Virus record (IMG/VR): IMGVR_UViG_3300030329_002226
Span: 41,771 to 65,668 of that record
Strand: one strand, 5' to 3'
Origin: a virus
DNA: 23,898 bases
Shown in pieces: positions 13,206 through 20,439 of the stretch. A program made the position numbers and the translations under genes. Under the pieces are notes generated by a model. The model searched no databases and had not been told where the DNA came from. It saw only the letters and a list, made by a program, of their open reading frames with translations. Position 1 is the first letter of the stretch. Each line of letters opens with the position of its first letter.

Positions 13206-13408
13206 AAAGATTATTTACTGGATTTATTCTTATTGGACTTAGTTTCTTTTGTGGTGTGTTCTTTACATTTTACAAAATAGACCAAAGAACTTGGAATGAA
13301 AATATATTAAAAGCTAGAGATATGGAAACTAGATACTTAAACTATCCAGAGAAAAGATGTTATAAACAAGATGATTTAAAAAGAATAATATACGGAAAAA
13401 ATAAATAA
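13190..13408 (+). CDS. Small membrane-anchored protein, 72 aa
   Basis: After MGNRLERL comes a hydrophobic helix at about residues 9-28 (FTGFILIGLSFFCGVFFTFY), then a charged domain with one Cys (NYPEKRCYKQDDL). It is probably a single-pass inner-membrane protein. It overlaps the previous gene by 16 nt in another frame. No family is recognised. Confidence 0.6.
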   Translation: MGNRLERLFTGFILIGLSFFCGVFFTFYKIDQRTWNENILKARDMETRYLNYPEKRCYKQDDLKRIIYGKNK

Positions 13409-13409
13409 A

Positions 13410-13484
13410 ATGAAAAATAAAAAAACAAAAAAACGAGAAATGGTTCTTTTATATTCTCAATTAAATAAAATAAATAAAAAATAA
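13410..13484 (+). CDS. Possible 24-aa Lys-rich peptide
   Basis: ATG at 13410, 1 nt after the previous stop, to TAA at 13482, reading MKNKKTKKREMVLLYSQLNK and four more residues. Its position in the tightly packed series (next ATG at 13486) supports translation, but such a short Lys/Asn-rich frame can arise by chance in A-rich DNA. Confidence 0.3.
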   Translation: MKNKKTKKREMVLLYSQLNKINKK

Positions 13485-13485
13485 A

Positions 13486-13644
13486 ATGAGAAATATATAT
13501 GATAGAATATTTGGTGAGGAATTTATGAACTCACCAGTTCAAGGAACAAAAGAAGAAGCTAAATTTATGGAGCGAAAGTTAAATGAATTTAGAAAGAAAC
13601 AAGAAATGGATATTAATATACTTAAAAAAATTAAAGGATTATGA
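13486..13644 (+). CDS. Small charged helical protein, 52 aa
   Basis: A 53-codon frame begins MRNIYDRIFGEEFMNSP and continues with a highly charged helix (EEAKFMERKLNEFRKKQEMD) that could form a coiled coil. It ends with a TGA overlapping the next ATG (ATGA), indicating coupling with the 63-aa gene. No family is recognised. Confidence 0.55.
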   Translation: MRNIYDRIFGEEFMNSPVQGTKEEAKFMERKLNEFRKKQEMDINILKKIKGL

Positions 13645-13832
13645 GAAAATTTAATAGATATAAAGAAAATTTACGTAGAGTTGGTAATGCTATATGGTCT
13701 TACTCAACACACGTAGCAACAATAGATTACCCTGATAAACTAATACAACATGGTTGGTGGAGTGTAACTACACAGAAACATATTAACTATGTAGCAAGAG
13801 AATTAGGTTTAACTATTGAAAAAGATTACTAA
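13641..13832 (+). CDS. Small conserved-looking phage protein, 63 aa
   Basis: The product begins MRKFNRYKENLRRVGNAIW and contains YSTHVATID and GWWSVTTQKHINYVARELGL. From memory this pattern (RRVGNAIWS, a THVATI strand, GWWSxTTxKHINY) recurs in small proteins of marine phages, but no function is known to me. The basic N-terminus plus a C-terminal helix would suit nucleic-acid binding. It is translationally coupled to the upstream 52-aa gene and has ordinary phage-like composition. Confidence 0.65.
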   Translation: MRKFNRYKENLRRVGNAIWSYSTHVATIDYPDKLIQHGWWSVTTQKHINYVARELGLTIEKDY

Positions 13833-13847
13833 TTTAAAATTAATAAA

Positions 13848-14297
13848 ATGAAAAAAATACTTACCGAAGAATTGATTCTTGAAAAACTACTAGAAGAAAA
13901 AGAACTTAAAGAACCAGGAGATATAGATACTCCTGAGATGCAAGAAATAATATGCGAGTTTTATGGTTCTGAAATTAGACATGATTGGAGTAATTGTAAT
14001 ATGTATTTCACTACTGTTAGTACAGCTGATGGGTATGAATTATATCTTGCAGCAGAAGATGAATCATCTCCTTATTATGACCAAGACGTATACTATTATG
14101 AATCAGATTGGTTTGAAAAACTACCTGATTGTATTGTAAGTGGTTTTATGATTCATGTAGATGAGCATGCTATGGAAGATTATGGATTTGAAGATGCTAT
14201 AGCTTCAGTGTATGAAGATTATTGGAGAGATATGTATAATGAAGTAGAAGGTGAATTAATGGAAGAAGGATATGATTGGCCAGAAGATGAAAAATAA
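13848..14297 (+). CDS. Strongly acidic protein, 149 aa
   Basis: The protein (MKKILTEELILEKLLEEKEL ...) is very rich in Glu and Asp, with many Tyr and Trp and few basic residues. It has acidic-aromatic runs such as DESSPYYDQDVYYYESDWF and ends YDWPEDEK. The composition resembles DNA-mimic or anti-defence proteins, but there is no recognisable fold or motif, so this is only a hypothesis. The N-terminal 45 residues are helical. The 3' end overlaps the next ORF, in another frame, by 11 nt. The ATG is 15 nt after the previous stop. Confidence 0.7.
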   Translation: MKKILTEELILEKLLEEKELKEPGDIDTPEMQEIICEFYGSEIRHDWSNCNMYFTTVSTADGYELYLAAEDESSPYYDQDVYYYESDWFEKLPDCIVSGFMIHVDEHAMEDYGFEDAIASVYEDYWRDMYNEVEGELMEEGYDWPEDEK

Positions 14298-14394
14298 ATT
14301 AAGAGAACTTAAGAAATATATTCCTTTATTTTTAGTTATTTCACTTATTATATTATATACTATAATAGTAAATATACTTGTACCTTTAAATTAA
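14287..14394 (+). CDS. Tiny single-pass membrane protein, 35 aa
   Basis: The frame starts inside the end of the acidic-protein gene. A basic head (MKNKLRELKKY) precedes one hydrophobic helix (IPLFLVISLIILYTIIVNIL) and a short tail. The topology is probably N-in. No family is recognised; the basic-head/hydrophobic design supports that it is real. Confidence 0.5.
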   Translation: MKNKLRELKKYIPLFLVISLIILYTIIVNILVPLN

Positions 14395-14400
14395 AAACCT

Positions 14401-14511
14401 ATGAGAAGAAATATATATAAACATTTAATATCTACTAACTATATGGGTATAACCGATAGAATAAAACAATTTAAAAAGAGAAAACACAATGACAGAAAAA
14501 GAAATGCATAA
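14401..14511 (+). CDS. Tiny basic protein, 36 aa
   Basis: ATG at 14401 to TAA at 14509-14511. It begins MRRNIYKHLISTNYMGITD and ends with a basic tail (KQFKKRKHNDRKRNA), compatible with nucleic-acid binding. It overlaps the start of the next gene by 23 nt in another frame. Coding status is supported mainly by packing and strong basic bias. Confidence 0.4.
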   Translation: MRRNIYKHLISTNYMGITDRIKQFKKRKHNDRKRNA

Positions 14512-14767
14512 ATTAGCTGATATAATAATAGATAAATTAGTTGAAAAACAAATGGCGCATGATGATGAGTTTAGACAAGATCTAGCTGAGATGATGAAAG
14601 AAAATCCCGGATTAGAAATAGGAGAAATAACTCAACAAGAATTAATAGAACAAGAATTAAATTTCTTACAAGACTTATTAAAAGAACAAGAAGAAAAAGA
14701 GAATTATCGTGACGCCTCAATAACCTTAATTAAAATAGAAAAATTTAAAAAGAAATATAATCTATAA
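14489..14767 (+). CDS. Coiled-coil acidic protein, 92 aa
   Basis: It starts MTEKEMHKLADIIIDKLVEK and is almost wholly helical with heptad-like Leu/Ile spacing (EQELNFLQDLLKEQEEKENY). Acidic residues dominate. It is likely a small dimeric coiled-coil protein or an adaptor. No family is recognised. A palindrome and about 80 nt of AT-rich DNA separate it from the next, regulator-like gene. Confidence 0.65.
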   Translation: MTEKEMHKLADIIIDKLVEKQMAHDDEFRQDLAEMMKENPGLEIGEITQQELIEQELNFLQDLLKEQEEKENYRDASITLIKIEKFKKKYNL

Positions 14768-14787
14768 TCTTGCAAGCAATGTGTATA

Positions 14788-14805
14788 GCATAATCACTAT
14801 TATGC
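14788..14805. promoter_or_regulatory. Inverted repeat GCATAAT-CACT-ATTATGC
   Basis: Perfect 7-bp arms with a 4-nt centre lie 43 nt upstream of the HTH-protein gene. There is no T-tract, so an operator, perhaps for that HTH protein, is as likely as an RNA hairpin. The CACGGACTTA promoter motif is absent here. Confidence 0.4.
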
Positions 14806-14847
14806 ATATATGACAATAGGGATTATAATTATAAAAATAACAGGCTA

Positions 14848-15468
14848 ATGTCACACGAAAGAAACATGAAATGGTTAAATGATAGACAAATTATTTATAG
14901 AAGAGATCCTATTAATGATAAACCTACTATTGAGACAGATACATATAGATATTATGAGCAAGGCACACATGAATGTTATACACTATTTAACACCAGTGCT
15001 AAAATACCTACTTATAAATCATTAAAATGGCATTTTCTTGTATTATACTATTTAAATAGTGACATTTTGTCACCTGAAGAAGAGATAATAACTTTATTTA
15101 AATTTATAGCTAAAAAAGAGAATGGATTTGTTACATTTTTTATTAGTAAACAAAAACTAGAAGAAATAATACAAAACGTACTGACAATAGGTGGTGAACC
15201 ACCAATAAATAGAAAAAGAAAAATAATATTTAAAGACTTTACAGGATTATCTACTAAAGAAAAACTATCAATTGTAGGAAAATTAATAGGTAGATCAAGC
15301 ATAGATAAAGAAATGATATATGAAACTATGTTAGATTTAAATGACTGGGGTAAGAAAATTACTATTAGTCGTATTGCTGGTTTACTTAATTGTTCCGTGA
15401 GAACAATACATAGAAATATGGGAGATGAATTAAAACGAGAAAAAGTAAGATTAAATGAAGAAATATAA
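14848..15468 (+). CDS. Putative HTH transcription regulator, 206 aa
   Basis: The C-terminal 40 residues contain ITISRIAGLLNCSVRTIHRN (about 171-190), a well-formed helix-turn-helix of the type found in response-regulator and sigma region 4-like domains. The N-terminal part (RDPINDKPTIETDTYRYYEQ, then a hydrophobic stretch near 60-80) is mixed alpha/beta and resembles plasmid or phage replication regulators only vaguely. It overlaps the sigma-factor gene by 14 nt, which implies translational coupling and a joint role in transcription switching or replication initiation. The upstream palindrome at 14788 could be its operator. The HTH is firm; the partner and target DNA are not known. Confidence 0.65.
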   Translation: MSHERNMKWLNDRQIIYRRDPINDKPTIETDTYRYYEQGTHECYTLFNTSAKIPTYKSLKWHFLVLYYLNSDILSPEEEIITLFKFIAKKENGFVTFFISKQKLEEIIQNVLTIGGEPPINRKRKIIFKDFTGLSTKEKLSIVGKLIGRSSIDKEMIYETMLDLNDWGKKITISRIAGLLNCSVRTIHRNMGDELKREKVRLNEEI

Positions 15469-16216
15469 CGTAAACAATTACATTAGATATAAAGAAGATT
15501 TAAAAGAATCTTTAAAAAATATACCCGATTATGGAGACGACTATCATAAATATACTAGAAAGCAACTTATAATTAGATTTTTACCATTAGTAGAAACAAT
15601 GTCAAGAAAGTTCTCAACAGATAGTAGAGCTTCTGGTGTGTTAACTATAATGGATTTAATACAAGCAGGTTCAGAAGGACTTACTAGAGCAGTAGATAAA
15701 TTAGATTGGGAAACTCTTAGTCAATCACAAGATAAAGAAAAAACTTTAAAAGCTTTTTTTAGTAAAAGAATAAAAGGAAATATAAGAAGAAGAATAGATA
15801 TGATGAGAGGTAATATGAGAATACCTGAACATAAACTAAATGAAATACGTAGTAATCCTAAAGATAAAAAAATGGTATCAATGTTTTTTAATAGTATATT
15901 TTTATCTATAGATGCTAAACCAGAAACAGATGAGAACATGTTATATCAAATACCAGATAAATCTGAACCTTATAATATTCCTTTATTAAATATTTATTTA
16001 AAAAGTTTAATGCAGAAATATTTAGAAAAAAATGAATATGAAGTATTACGATTAAGTTATGGTTTAGACTGTGATAAACACTCTGCTAAAGATATAGCTA
16101 ACAAGTTAAATATATTAGGACCAAGTGCTTATGTTAGAATTTCAGAACTAAAAAAGCAAGCGGTTCAAAAACTTATAGATAATGTAGATCACTCGCAAGT
16201 GATTGATTATCTGTAA
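15455..16216 (+). CDS. Sigma70-family RNA polymerase sigma factor, 253 aa
   Basis: Region 2 spans about residues 38-127. It has RFLPLVETMSRKF as 2.1, LTIMDLIQAGSEGLTRAVDK as the core-binding 2.2 segment, then FFSKRIKGNIRRRIDMMRG for 2.3-2.4, the -10 recognition and melting part. Region 4 is at about 191-240, with an HTH around SAKDIANKLNILGPSAYVRI. Regions 1.1 and a full region 3 are absent, as in small group 3-like or phage sigma factors. It should bind host core RNA polymerase and redirect it to phage promoters; candidates are the CACGGACTTA/GATAAT elements or an unseen late promoter. It overlaps the HTH gene and precedes the recombination operon. Confidence 0.88.
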   Translation: MKKYNVNNYIRYKEDLKESLKNIPDYGDDYHKYTRKQLIIRFLPLVETMSRKFSTDSRASGVLTIMDLIQAGSEGLTRAVDKLDWETLSQSQDKEKTLKAFFSKRIKGNIRRRIDMMRGNMRIPEHKLNEIRSNPKDKKMVSMFFNSIFLSIDAKPETDENMLYQIPDKSEPYNIPLLNIYLKSLMQKYLEKNEYEVLRLSYGLDCDKHSAKDIANKLNILGPSAYVRISELKKQAVQKLIDNVDHSQVIDYL

Positions 16217-16279
16217 GTTAAGAATGTAAATTTAAAAATAAACATGTAATTATATTAATAACGCTTAAAACAAACACGA

Positions 16280-16789
16280 ATGACAATCAACGAAAAATTA
16301 GCGACAATTCAAACAAAGTTTAAATCGAAGAAAAGTAGATTTAACTCTTTCGGCAAATATTACTTTCGCTCTGCCGAAGATATTCTCGAAGCAATAAAAC
16401 CCTTTATTAAGGAGCTTGGTGTAACAGTAGTTATAAATGAAGAATTAGTAGATTCTGCAGTTATTAAAACTACAGCCACTGTAACTGATGGAAAAGAAAC
16501 AATTAATGCTACAGCAGTAGTTGGAGTAGATCTAGATCAGAAAGGTATGCAAATGCCTCAACGATATGGTTCAGCATCTAGTTATGGTAAGAAATATGCA
16601 CTAGGTAATTTATTTCTTATTGATGATACTCAAGACAGTGACGCAACTAATAATCATGGTAAAGTTAAAAATAAATTAACTGATATCATTGCAGCTAAGA
16701 ATTATATAGTAAATGGTGGTAAACTAGATACTATAAAAAATAAATATGATTTAACAGTTGCTCAAGAAAAAGAATTAAGTACTTTATAA
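16280..16789 (+). CDS. erf: ERF-family single-strand annealing protein, 169 aa
   Basis: FGKYYFRSAEDILEAIKPFI (about residues 24-43) and GMQMPQRYGSASSYGKKYAL (89-108), then LFLIDDTQDSDA, match the ERF signature of P22 Erf-type recombinases, which anneal complementary ssDNA during homologous recombination and genome circularisation. The length is typical for the core domain with a short C-terminal tail. Its stop overlaps the next start (TAATG), linking it to an exonuclease, the classical annealase-nuclease pair. The N-terminal codons are less AT-rich than elsewhere. The start ATG at 16280 has no Shine-Dalgarno. Confidence 0.92.
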   Translation: MTINEKLATIQTKFKSKKSRFNSFGKYYFRSAEDILEAIKPFIKELGVTVVINEELVDSAVIKTTATVTDGKETINATAVVGVDLDQKGMQMPQRYGSASSYGKKYALGNLFLIDDTQDSDATNNHGKVKNKLTDIIAAKNYIVNGGKLDTIKNKYDLTVAQEKELSTL

Positions 16790-17520
16790 TGAAAAAAGAA
16801 GATGTAATTAATAAGTTAAGAGATGATGAGCACTACTATGGAGACTTTGGTAAAAAGTATCTTAGTAATTCAGATATCAAAACTTTACTTACAAATCCTT
16901 TAGCTTTAGGGAAGGCGTCTGCAAAGACTGCTGCATTTCTAGTAGGTGGATATTTTCATACCGCTATACTTGAACCAGATAAACTCAAGAAATACCGAGT
17001 AATACCTTCATCTACTAGAAATACTAAAGTTTATAGAGAAATGTCAGAAGGAGAATTATGTTTACTTCAACATGAAGTAGATATGTTAGAAGTTATGATA
17101 GATAAAGTATTAAGTAATAATGTATGTAAAGGATTAATAAGAGGAGATAATGTAGAGTATGAAGTTCCTGGAATTACAAAGATATGTGGTAAAGAATGGA
17201 AAGGAAAAGCTGATATTATAAATCATGATGAAAAACTTATTGTCGACTTAAAAACAACTAATGATATAAATAAATTTAGAAAATCCTCTTGGTTATATAA
17301 TTATGATAGTCAATCATATATATATCAGAAATTATTTGGATATGAATTTATTTTTATAGTAATAGATAAAAACACGCATCAAATAGGTATATTTGACTGC
17401 TCACCTGAATTTATAGAGCGTGGATTTGAAAAAGTAGAAAGAGCAGTAGAACAATATAAACTGTTTTATGAAACAAAAGATTTCAAACCTGAACAGTATT
17501 TTATTAACCAAACATTATAA
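16789..17520 (+). CDS. PD-(D/E)XK exonuclease (ExoVIII/DUF3799-like), 243 aa
   Basis: The N-terminal region has LSNSDIKTLLTNPLALGKA and GGYFHTAILEP (His57), typical of phage exonuclease VIII-like proteins. The catalytic core is GKADII (Asp142), IVDLKTT (Asp153, Lys155) and then a YDSQSYIYQKLF helix with conserved Gln and Tyr. It would resect double-stranded ends to give ssDNA for the ERF protein. It overlaps erf by 1 nt and lies 2 nt before the SSB gene, so these form a recombination cassette. RecB- or Cas4-like relatives share the fold, but no Cys cluster is present, which rules out Cas4. Confidence 0.88.
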   Translation: MKKEDVINKLRDDEHYYGDFGKKYLSNSDIKTLLTNPLALGKASAKTAAFLVGGYFHTAILEPDKLKKYRVIPSSTRNTKVYREMSEGELCLLQHEVDMLEVMIDKVLSNNVCKGLIRGDNVEYEVPGITKICGKEWKGKADIINHDEKLIVDLKTTNDINKFRKSSWLYNYDSQSYIYQKLFGYEFIFIVIDKNTHQIGIFDCSPEFIERGFEKVERAVEQYKLFYETKDFKPEQYFINQTL

Positions 17521-17522
17521 CA

Positions 17523-17840
17523 ATGGCATCAATTATTAGAGCTAGTATTAATCTCAACAATATTGATAAAACAAAAATTGTTGAAGGAAAAAAAGGTAAG
17601 TATTTACCTATTGTAATTACAGTAAATGATGAAGTGGATCAATTTGGAAATCAAGGTCCAATTACTGTAGCACAAAGCAAAGAAGAAAGAGAAGCTAAAG
17701 AGGCTAGAACTTATTTAGGTAATGTTCAAGTCGTATGGACTAATGGTCATAACGTGGAGGTAACTCCTAGACAAGATCAGCAATCTAAACCAAAAGCAAC
17801 TCCAGTTACTAAACAAGTAGAAGACGATTTACCATTTTAA
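17523..17840 (+). CDS. SSB-like single-strand DNA-binding protein, 105 aa
   Basis: The C-terminus is VEDDLPF, matching the acidic DDxPF tail through which bacterial and phage SSBs recruit partner proteins. The N-terminal part (IIRASINLNNIDKTKIVEGK, KYLPIVITVNDEVDQFGNQG) fits a small OB-fold with beta strands, and the middle is charged and flexible. Its position between the exonuclease and primase-helicase genes supports a role in coating ssDNA during replication and recombination. It is shorter than E. coli SSB and the OB-fold match is not decisive, but tail plus context make the call strong. Confidence 0.8.
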   Translation: MASIIRASINLNNIDKTKIVEGKKGKYLPIVITVNDEVDQFGNQGPITVAQSKEEREAKEARTYLGNVQVVWTNGHNVEVTPRQDQQSKPKATPVTKQVEDDLPF

Positions 17841-17843
17841 TAT

Positions 17844-19556
17844 ATGATAGAACAAAACGAGATTAATGGATTTTTGATTGATAAGTTCAATCAACATAAC
17901 TTAGAAGTTGGGAAGAAACAAGGGATTTGTCCTTTGTGCTCACATACTAGGAAACCTCAGAATAAGAAAGCTAAATGTTGTTCTTATGATTGGGAACGGG
18001 GTCTCGGAACTTGTCATAACTGTAATTCTACATTTCAACTCCATACATATCAACGTAAAGGAGCTAGTGATAAAGAATATACTAGACCAGTAATAACTAA
18101 ATACTTGCCAGTTAAGGATAAAGTTACTACATGGTTTGAAAAAAGAGGGATATCTCAAAGGACTTTGGACGACCTTAAAGTTGGTCAAGGTCCTGAGTAT
18201 ATGCCACAGACTGGCAAAGAAGAGAATACCATTCAATTTAACTATATAATAGGTGATCAACTTATTAATGTTAAATATAGAGATGGTAGAAAGAACTTTA
18301 AATTATATAAAGGAGCAGAAAAAGTATTTTATAATATTAATAGTATTGTAGGGTATGACAATTGCGTTATAACTGAAGGTGAAATGGATGTATTAGCATT
18401 ACATGAAGCTGGTGTTACTAATGTTATTTCAGTTCCTAATGGCGCAACATTACATCATAACAATTTAGATTATCTTGATAATTGTATAGACTATTTTGAA
18501 GATAAACAAAAAATAATATTAGCATTAGATACCGACGAACCTGGATTAGCATTACGAAGAGAATTAGTTAGAAGACTAGGAGCTGAAGTATGTTACTTAA
18601 TTGATTTTGAAGAATGTAAAGACGCTAATGAATACTTAATAAAACATGGCAAAGAAAAACTTAAAGAAACAATCCAAAAAGCAAGAGCATATCCACTCGA
18701 AAATGTCACAACGTTCAAAGATATTGAAGGAGACGTTAAAGACTTTGTCACAAACGGATTCAAACCAGGATTCCAAATCGGTTTACCAAACTTTGATAGA
18801 ATATTTTCAACGTATACCGGGCAGTTCATTACTGTTACTGGCATACCTTCTAGCGGTAAGTCTGATTTTGTTGACCAAATGGTTGTAGGATATAATAAAC
18901 TATATGGTTGGAGAACAGGATTTGCATCACCAGAAAATGCTCCTAATTATTTACATGCTCATAAGTTAATGAGAAAAGTTTGGGGTGATATGCCTCAACG
19001 AGATGATATTGGAGGTTCTAAATGGGATGAGGTAGCAAATCATGTTAATGATAATTTCTTTTTTATTGATATGGAGAAATACACATTAGAATCTGTATTA
19101 AGAAAAGGAGCTGAACTTGTTAAACGTAAAGGTATTAAATGTTTGGTTATTGACCCTTTTAATAAAGTTAGAGATAAGAATGCTTCATCAATAGATGTTA
19201 ATATATATACTATGGAATATCTAACTAAAATAGAAACATTTGCAAAGAAATATGATGTGTTAGTATTTATTGTAGCGCATCCAACTAAAATGTATAAAGA
19301 TAAAGATGGGAAAATCGAAGAACCTAATATGTATAACATTAAAGGTGGAGGAGAGTGGTATGACGCGAGTTATCACGGCATTCTTGTACACCGCGATTAT
19401 ATACTCAAGAACACGAAGGTCAAAGTACTCAAGGTCAAATTCCAAAATTTAGGAGAAAATGGAGGAGAATGCTTTTTTACTTGGGAACCTAAATCAGGTA
19501 GTTTTATTCCTCAAGTTACTGATGAATTAGAATTAGAAAAAATGCCATGGGAATAA
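17844..19556 (+). CDS. T7 gp4-like primase-helicase, 570 aa
   Basis: Domains in order: a zinc-binding domain with C29-x2-C32 and C57-x2-C60 (CHNC); a TOPRIM primase core with ITEGEMD (Glu178) and LALDTDEPG (Asp229, Asp231); a linker; and a RecA/DnaB-type helicase with Walker A GIPSSGKS (333-340), a Walker B-like CLVIDPFN (433-440) and a VAHPTK motif (His479). The length matches T7 gp4 and Twinkle. It makes RNA primers and unwinds the replication fork as a ring hexamer. It follows the SSB gene by 3 nt. An internal start for a helicase-only form, as in T7 gp4B, cannot be confirmed. A DNA polymerase partner is not in the window. Confidence 0.95.
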   Translation: MIEQNEINGFLIDKFNQHNLEVGKKQGICPLCSHTRKPQNKKAKCCSYDWERGLGTCHNCNSTFQLHTYQRKGASDKEYTRPVITKYLPVKDKVTTWFEKRGISQRTLDDLKVGQGPEYMPQTGKEENTIQFNYIIGDQLINVKYRDGRKNFKLYKGAEKVFYNINSIVGYDNCVITEGEMDVLALHEAGVTNVISVPNGATLHHNNLDYLDNCIDYFEDKQKIILALDTDEPGLALRRELVRRLGAEVCYLIDFEECKDANEYLIKHGKEKLKETIQKARAYPLENVTTFKDIEGDVKDFVTNGFKPGFQIGLPNFDRIFSTYTGQFITVTGIPSSGKSDFVDQMVVGYNKLYGWRTGFASPENAPNYLHAHKLMRKVWGDMPQRDDIGGSKWDEVANHVNDNFFFIDMEKYTLESVLRKGAELVKRKGIKCLVIDPFNKVRDKNASSIDVNIYTMEYLTKIETFAKKYDVLVFIVAHPTKMYKDKDGKIEEPNMYNIKGGGEWYDASYHGILVHRDYILKNTKVKVLKVKFQNLGENGGECFFTWEPKSGSFIPQVTDELELEKMPWE

Positions 19557-19811
19557 ATGAGTCCTATAAAAAGAAAAGACAAAATGGGACAATATATGCC
19601 TACAGTAGAAGAATACAAGGCATACGCTTGGTGTATAAATAATTATATTTATATATCTCCATTTGCTACAGGAGAAGGAGCATGGTATATAGATATAAAT
19701 TTAAATGGTAAAATACATAGATCTCCTGAAAGTTATGGTAAAGTAACTATATGGATAAAGATATATGAGTATTATAAATATTATTATAATAAATATGAAG
19801 ACAAAGTTTAG
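19557..19811 (+). CDS. Small Tyr-rich protein, 84 aa
   Basis: Its ATG directly follows the TAA of the primase-helicase gene. The product (MSPIKRKDKMGQYMPTVEEY ...) is rich in Tyr, Trp and Ile, with a beta-like middle (INNYIYISPFATGEGAWYI) and a basic-aromatic C-terminus (YEYYKYYYNKYEDK). No family is recognised. It overlaps the next gene by 17 nt and sits between replication and nucleotide-metabolism genes. Confidence 0.6.
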   Translation: MSPIKRKDKMGQYMPTVEEYKAYAWCINNYIYISPFATGEGAWYIDINLNGKIHRSPESYGKVTIWIKIYEYYKYYYNKYEDKV

Positions 19812-20439
19812 AAATGCTGAAGAAGCTTATAATTATTTCTTTGATAAAATATTATTAGAAGGAATAAACTATGGGGATACAAAAGCTTTATTTAATATAG
19901 GATTTACTTTACAAAAACCTATGGAAAATTATATTGTAAATGAAGAACGTAATTGGAAATTAAATTATGCTCAAGCAGAATGGGAATGGTATTTATCTGG
20001 AGATTCCAACATTGCTAAATTAAAAGAAATATATGGTAAAATACCAGCAATATGGGAGCGTATGGCAGATAGTTATGGATATGTTAATTCTAATTATGGT
20101 TGGCAATGGCAACGTAATGACCAGATAGATTATGTAGTTGCAAAGTTAAAAAATTGTAAAGATACTAGACACGCGGCTATTAGTATTTATGACTGCAAAG
20201 AACATAAAATATATACCAAAGATACTCCTTGTACTTATGCAGTTCAGTTTTATATATTAAACAACGTGTTAAATATGTGTGTTGTAATGCGTTCTAATGA
20301 TCTCTGGTATGGCTTCTGTAACGATCAATATCAATTCAGTATGTTACAAAAAATGATTGCAGAGAGACTGTCTATTGAAATAGGAACTTATTACCATTTT
20401 GCACATAATTTACACTTATATAATAATAAAATAAACTAA
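19795..20439 (+). CDS. Thymidylate synthase-family enzyme, probable dCMP hydroxymethylase, 214 aa
   Basis: The start at 19795 (MKTKFRNAEE) is preferred over an upstream ATG at 19765 inside the previous gene. Family landmarks are EWEWYLSGD, INSNYGW-like VNSNYGW (about 97-103), catalytic Cys146 in DTPCTYAVQF, RSND (166-169), GFCND (173-177), and His207/Tyr209 in HNLHLY; they fall at the same numbers as in E. coli ThyA. Position 177, Asn in ThyA and the base-discriminating residue, is Asp here, as in T4 gp42 dCMP hydroxymethylase, whose MRSNDVVFGFRND segment is strikingly alike. It should transfer a one-carbon unit from methylene-tetrahydrofolate to dCMP. The C-terminus is shorter than in T4 gp42 and ThyA. 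Confidence 0.85.
   Translation: MKTKFRNAEEAYNYFFDKILLEGINYGDTKALFNIGFTLQKPMENYIVNEERNWKLNYAQAEWEWYLSGDSNIAKLKEIYGKIPAIWERMADSYGYVNSNYGWQWQRNDQIDYVVAKLKNCKDTRHAAISIYDCKEHKIYTKDTPCTYAVQFYILNNVLNMCVVMRSNDLWYGFCNDQYQFSMLQKMIAERLSIEIGTYYHFAHNLHLYNNKIN

Noticed and set aside
17908-18888. Several plus- and minus-strand frames inside the primase-helicase gene
   Set aside because: The 570-aa frame holds all expected catalytic motifs in order, so the others are shadows.
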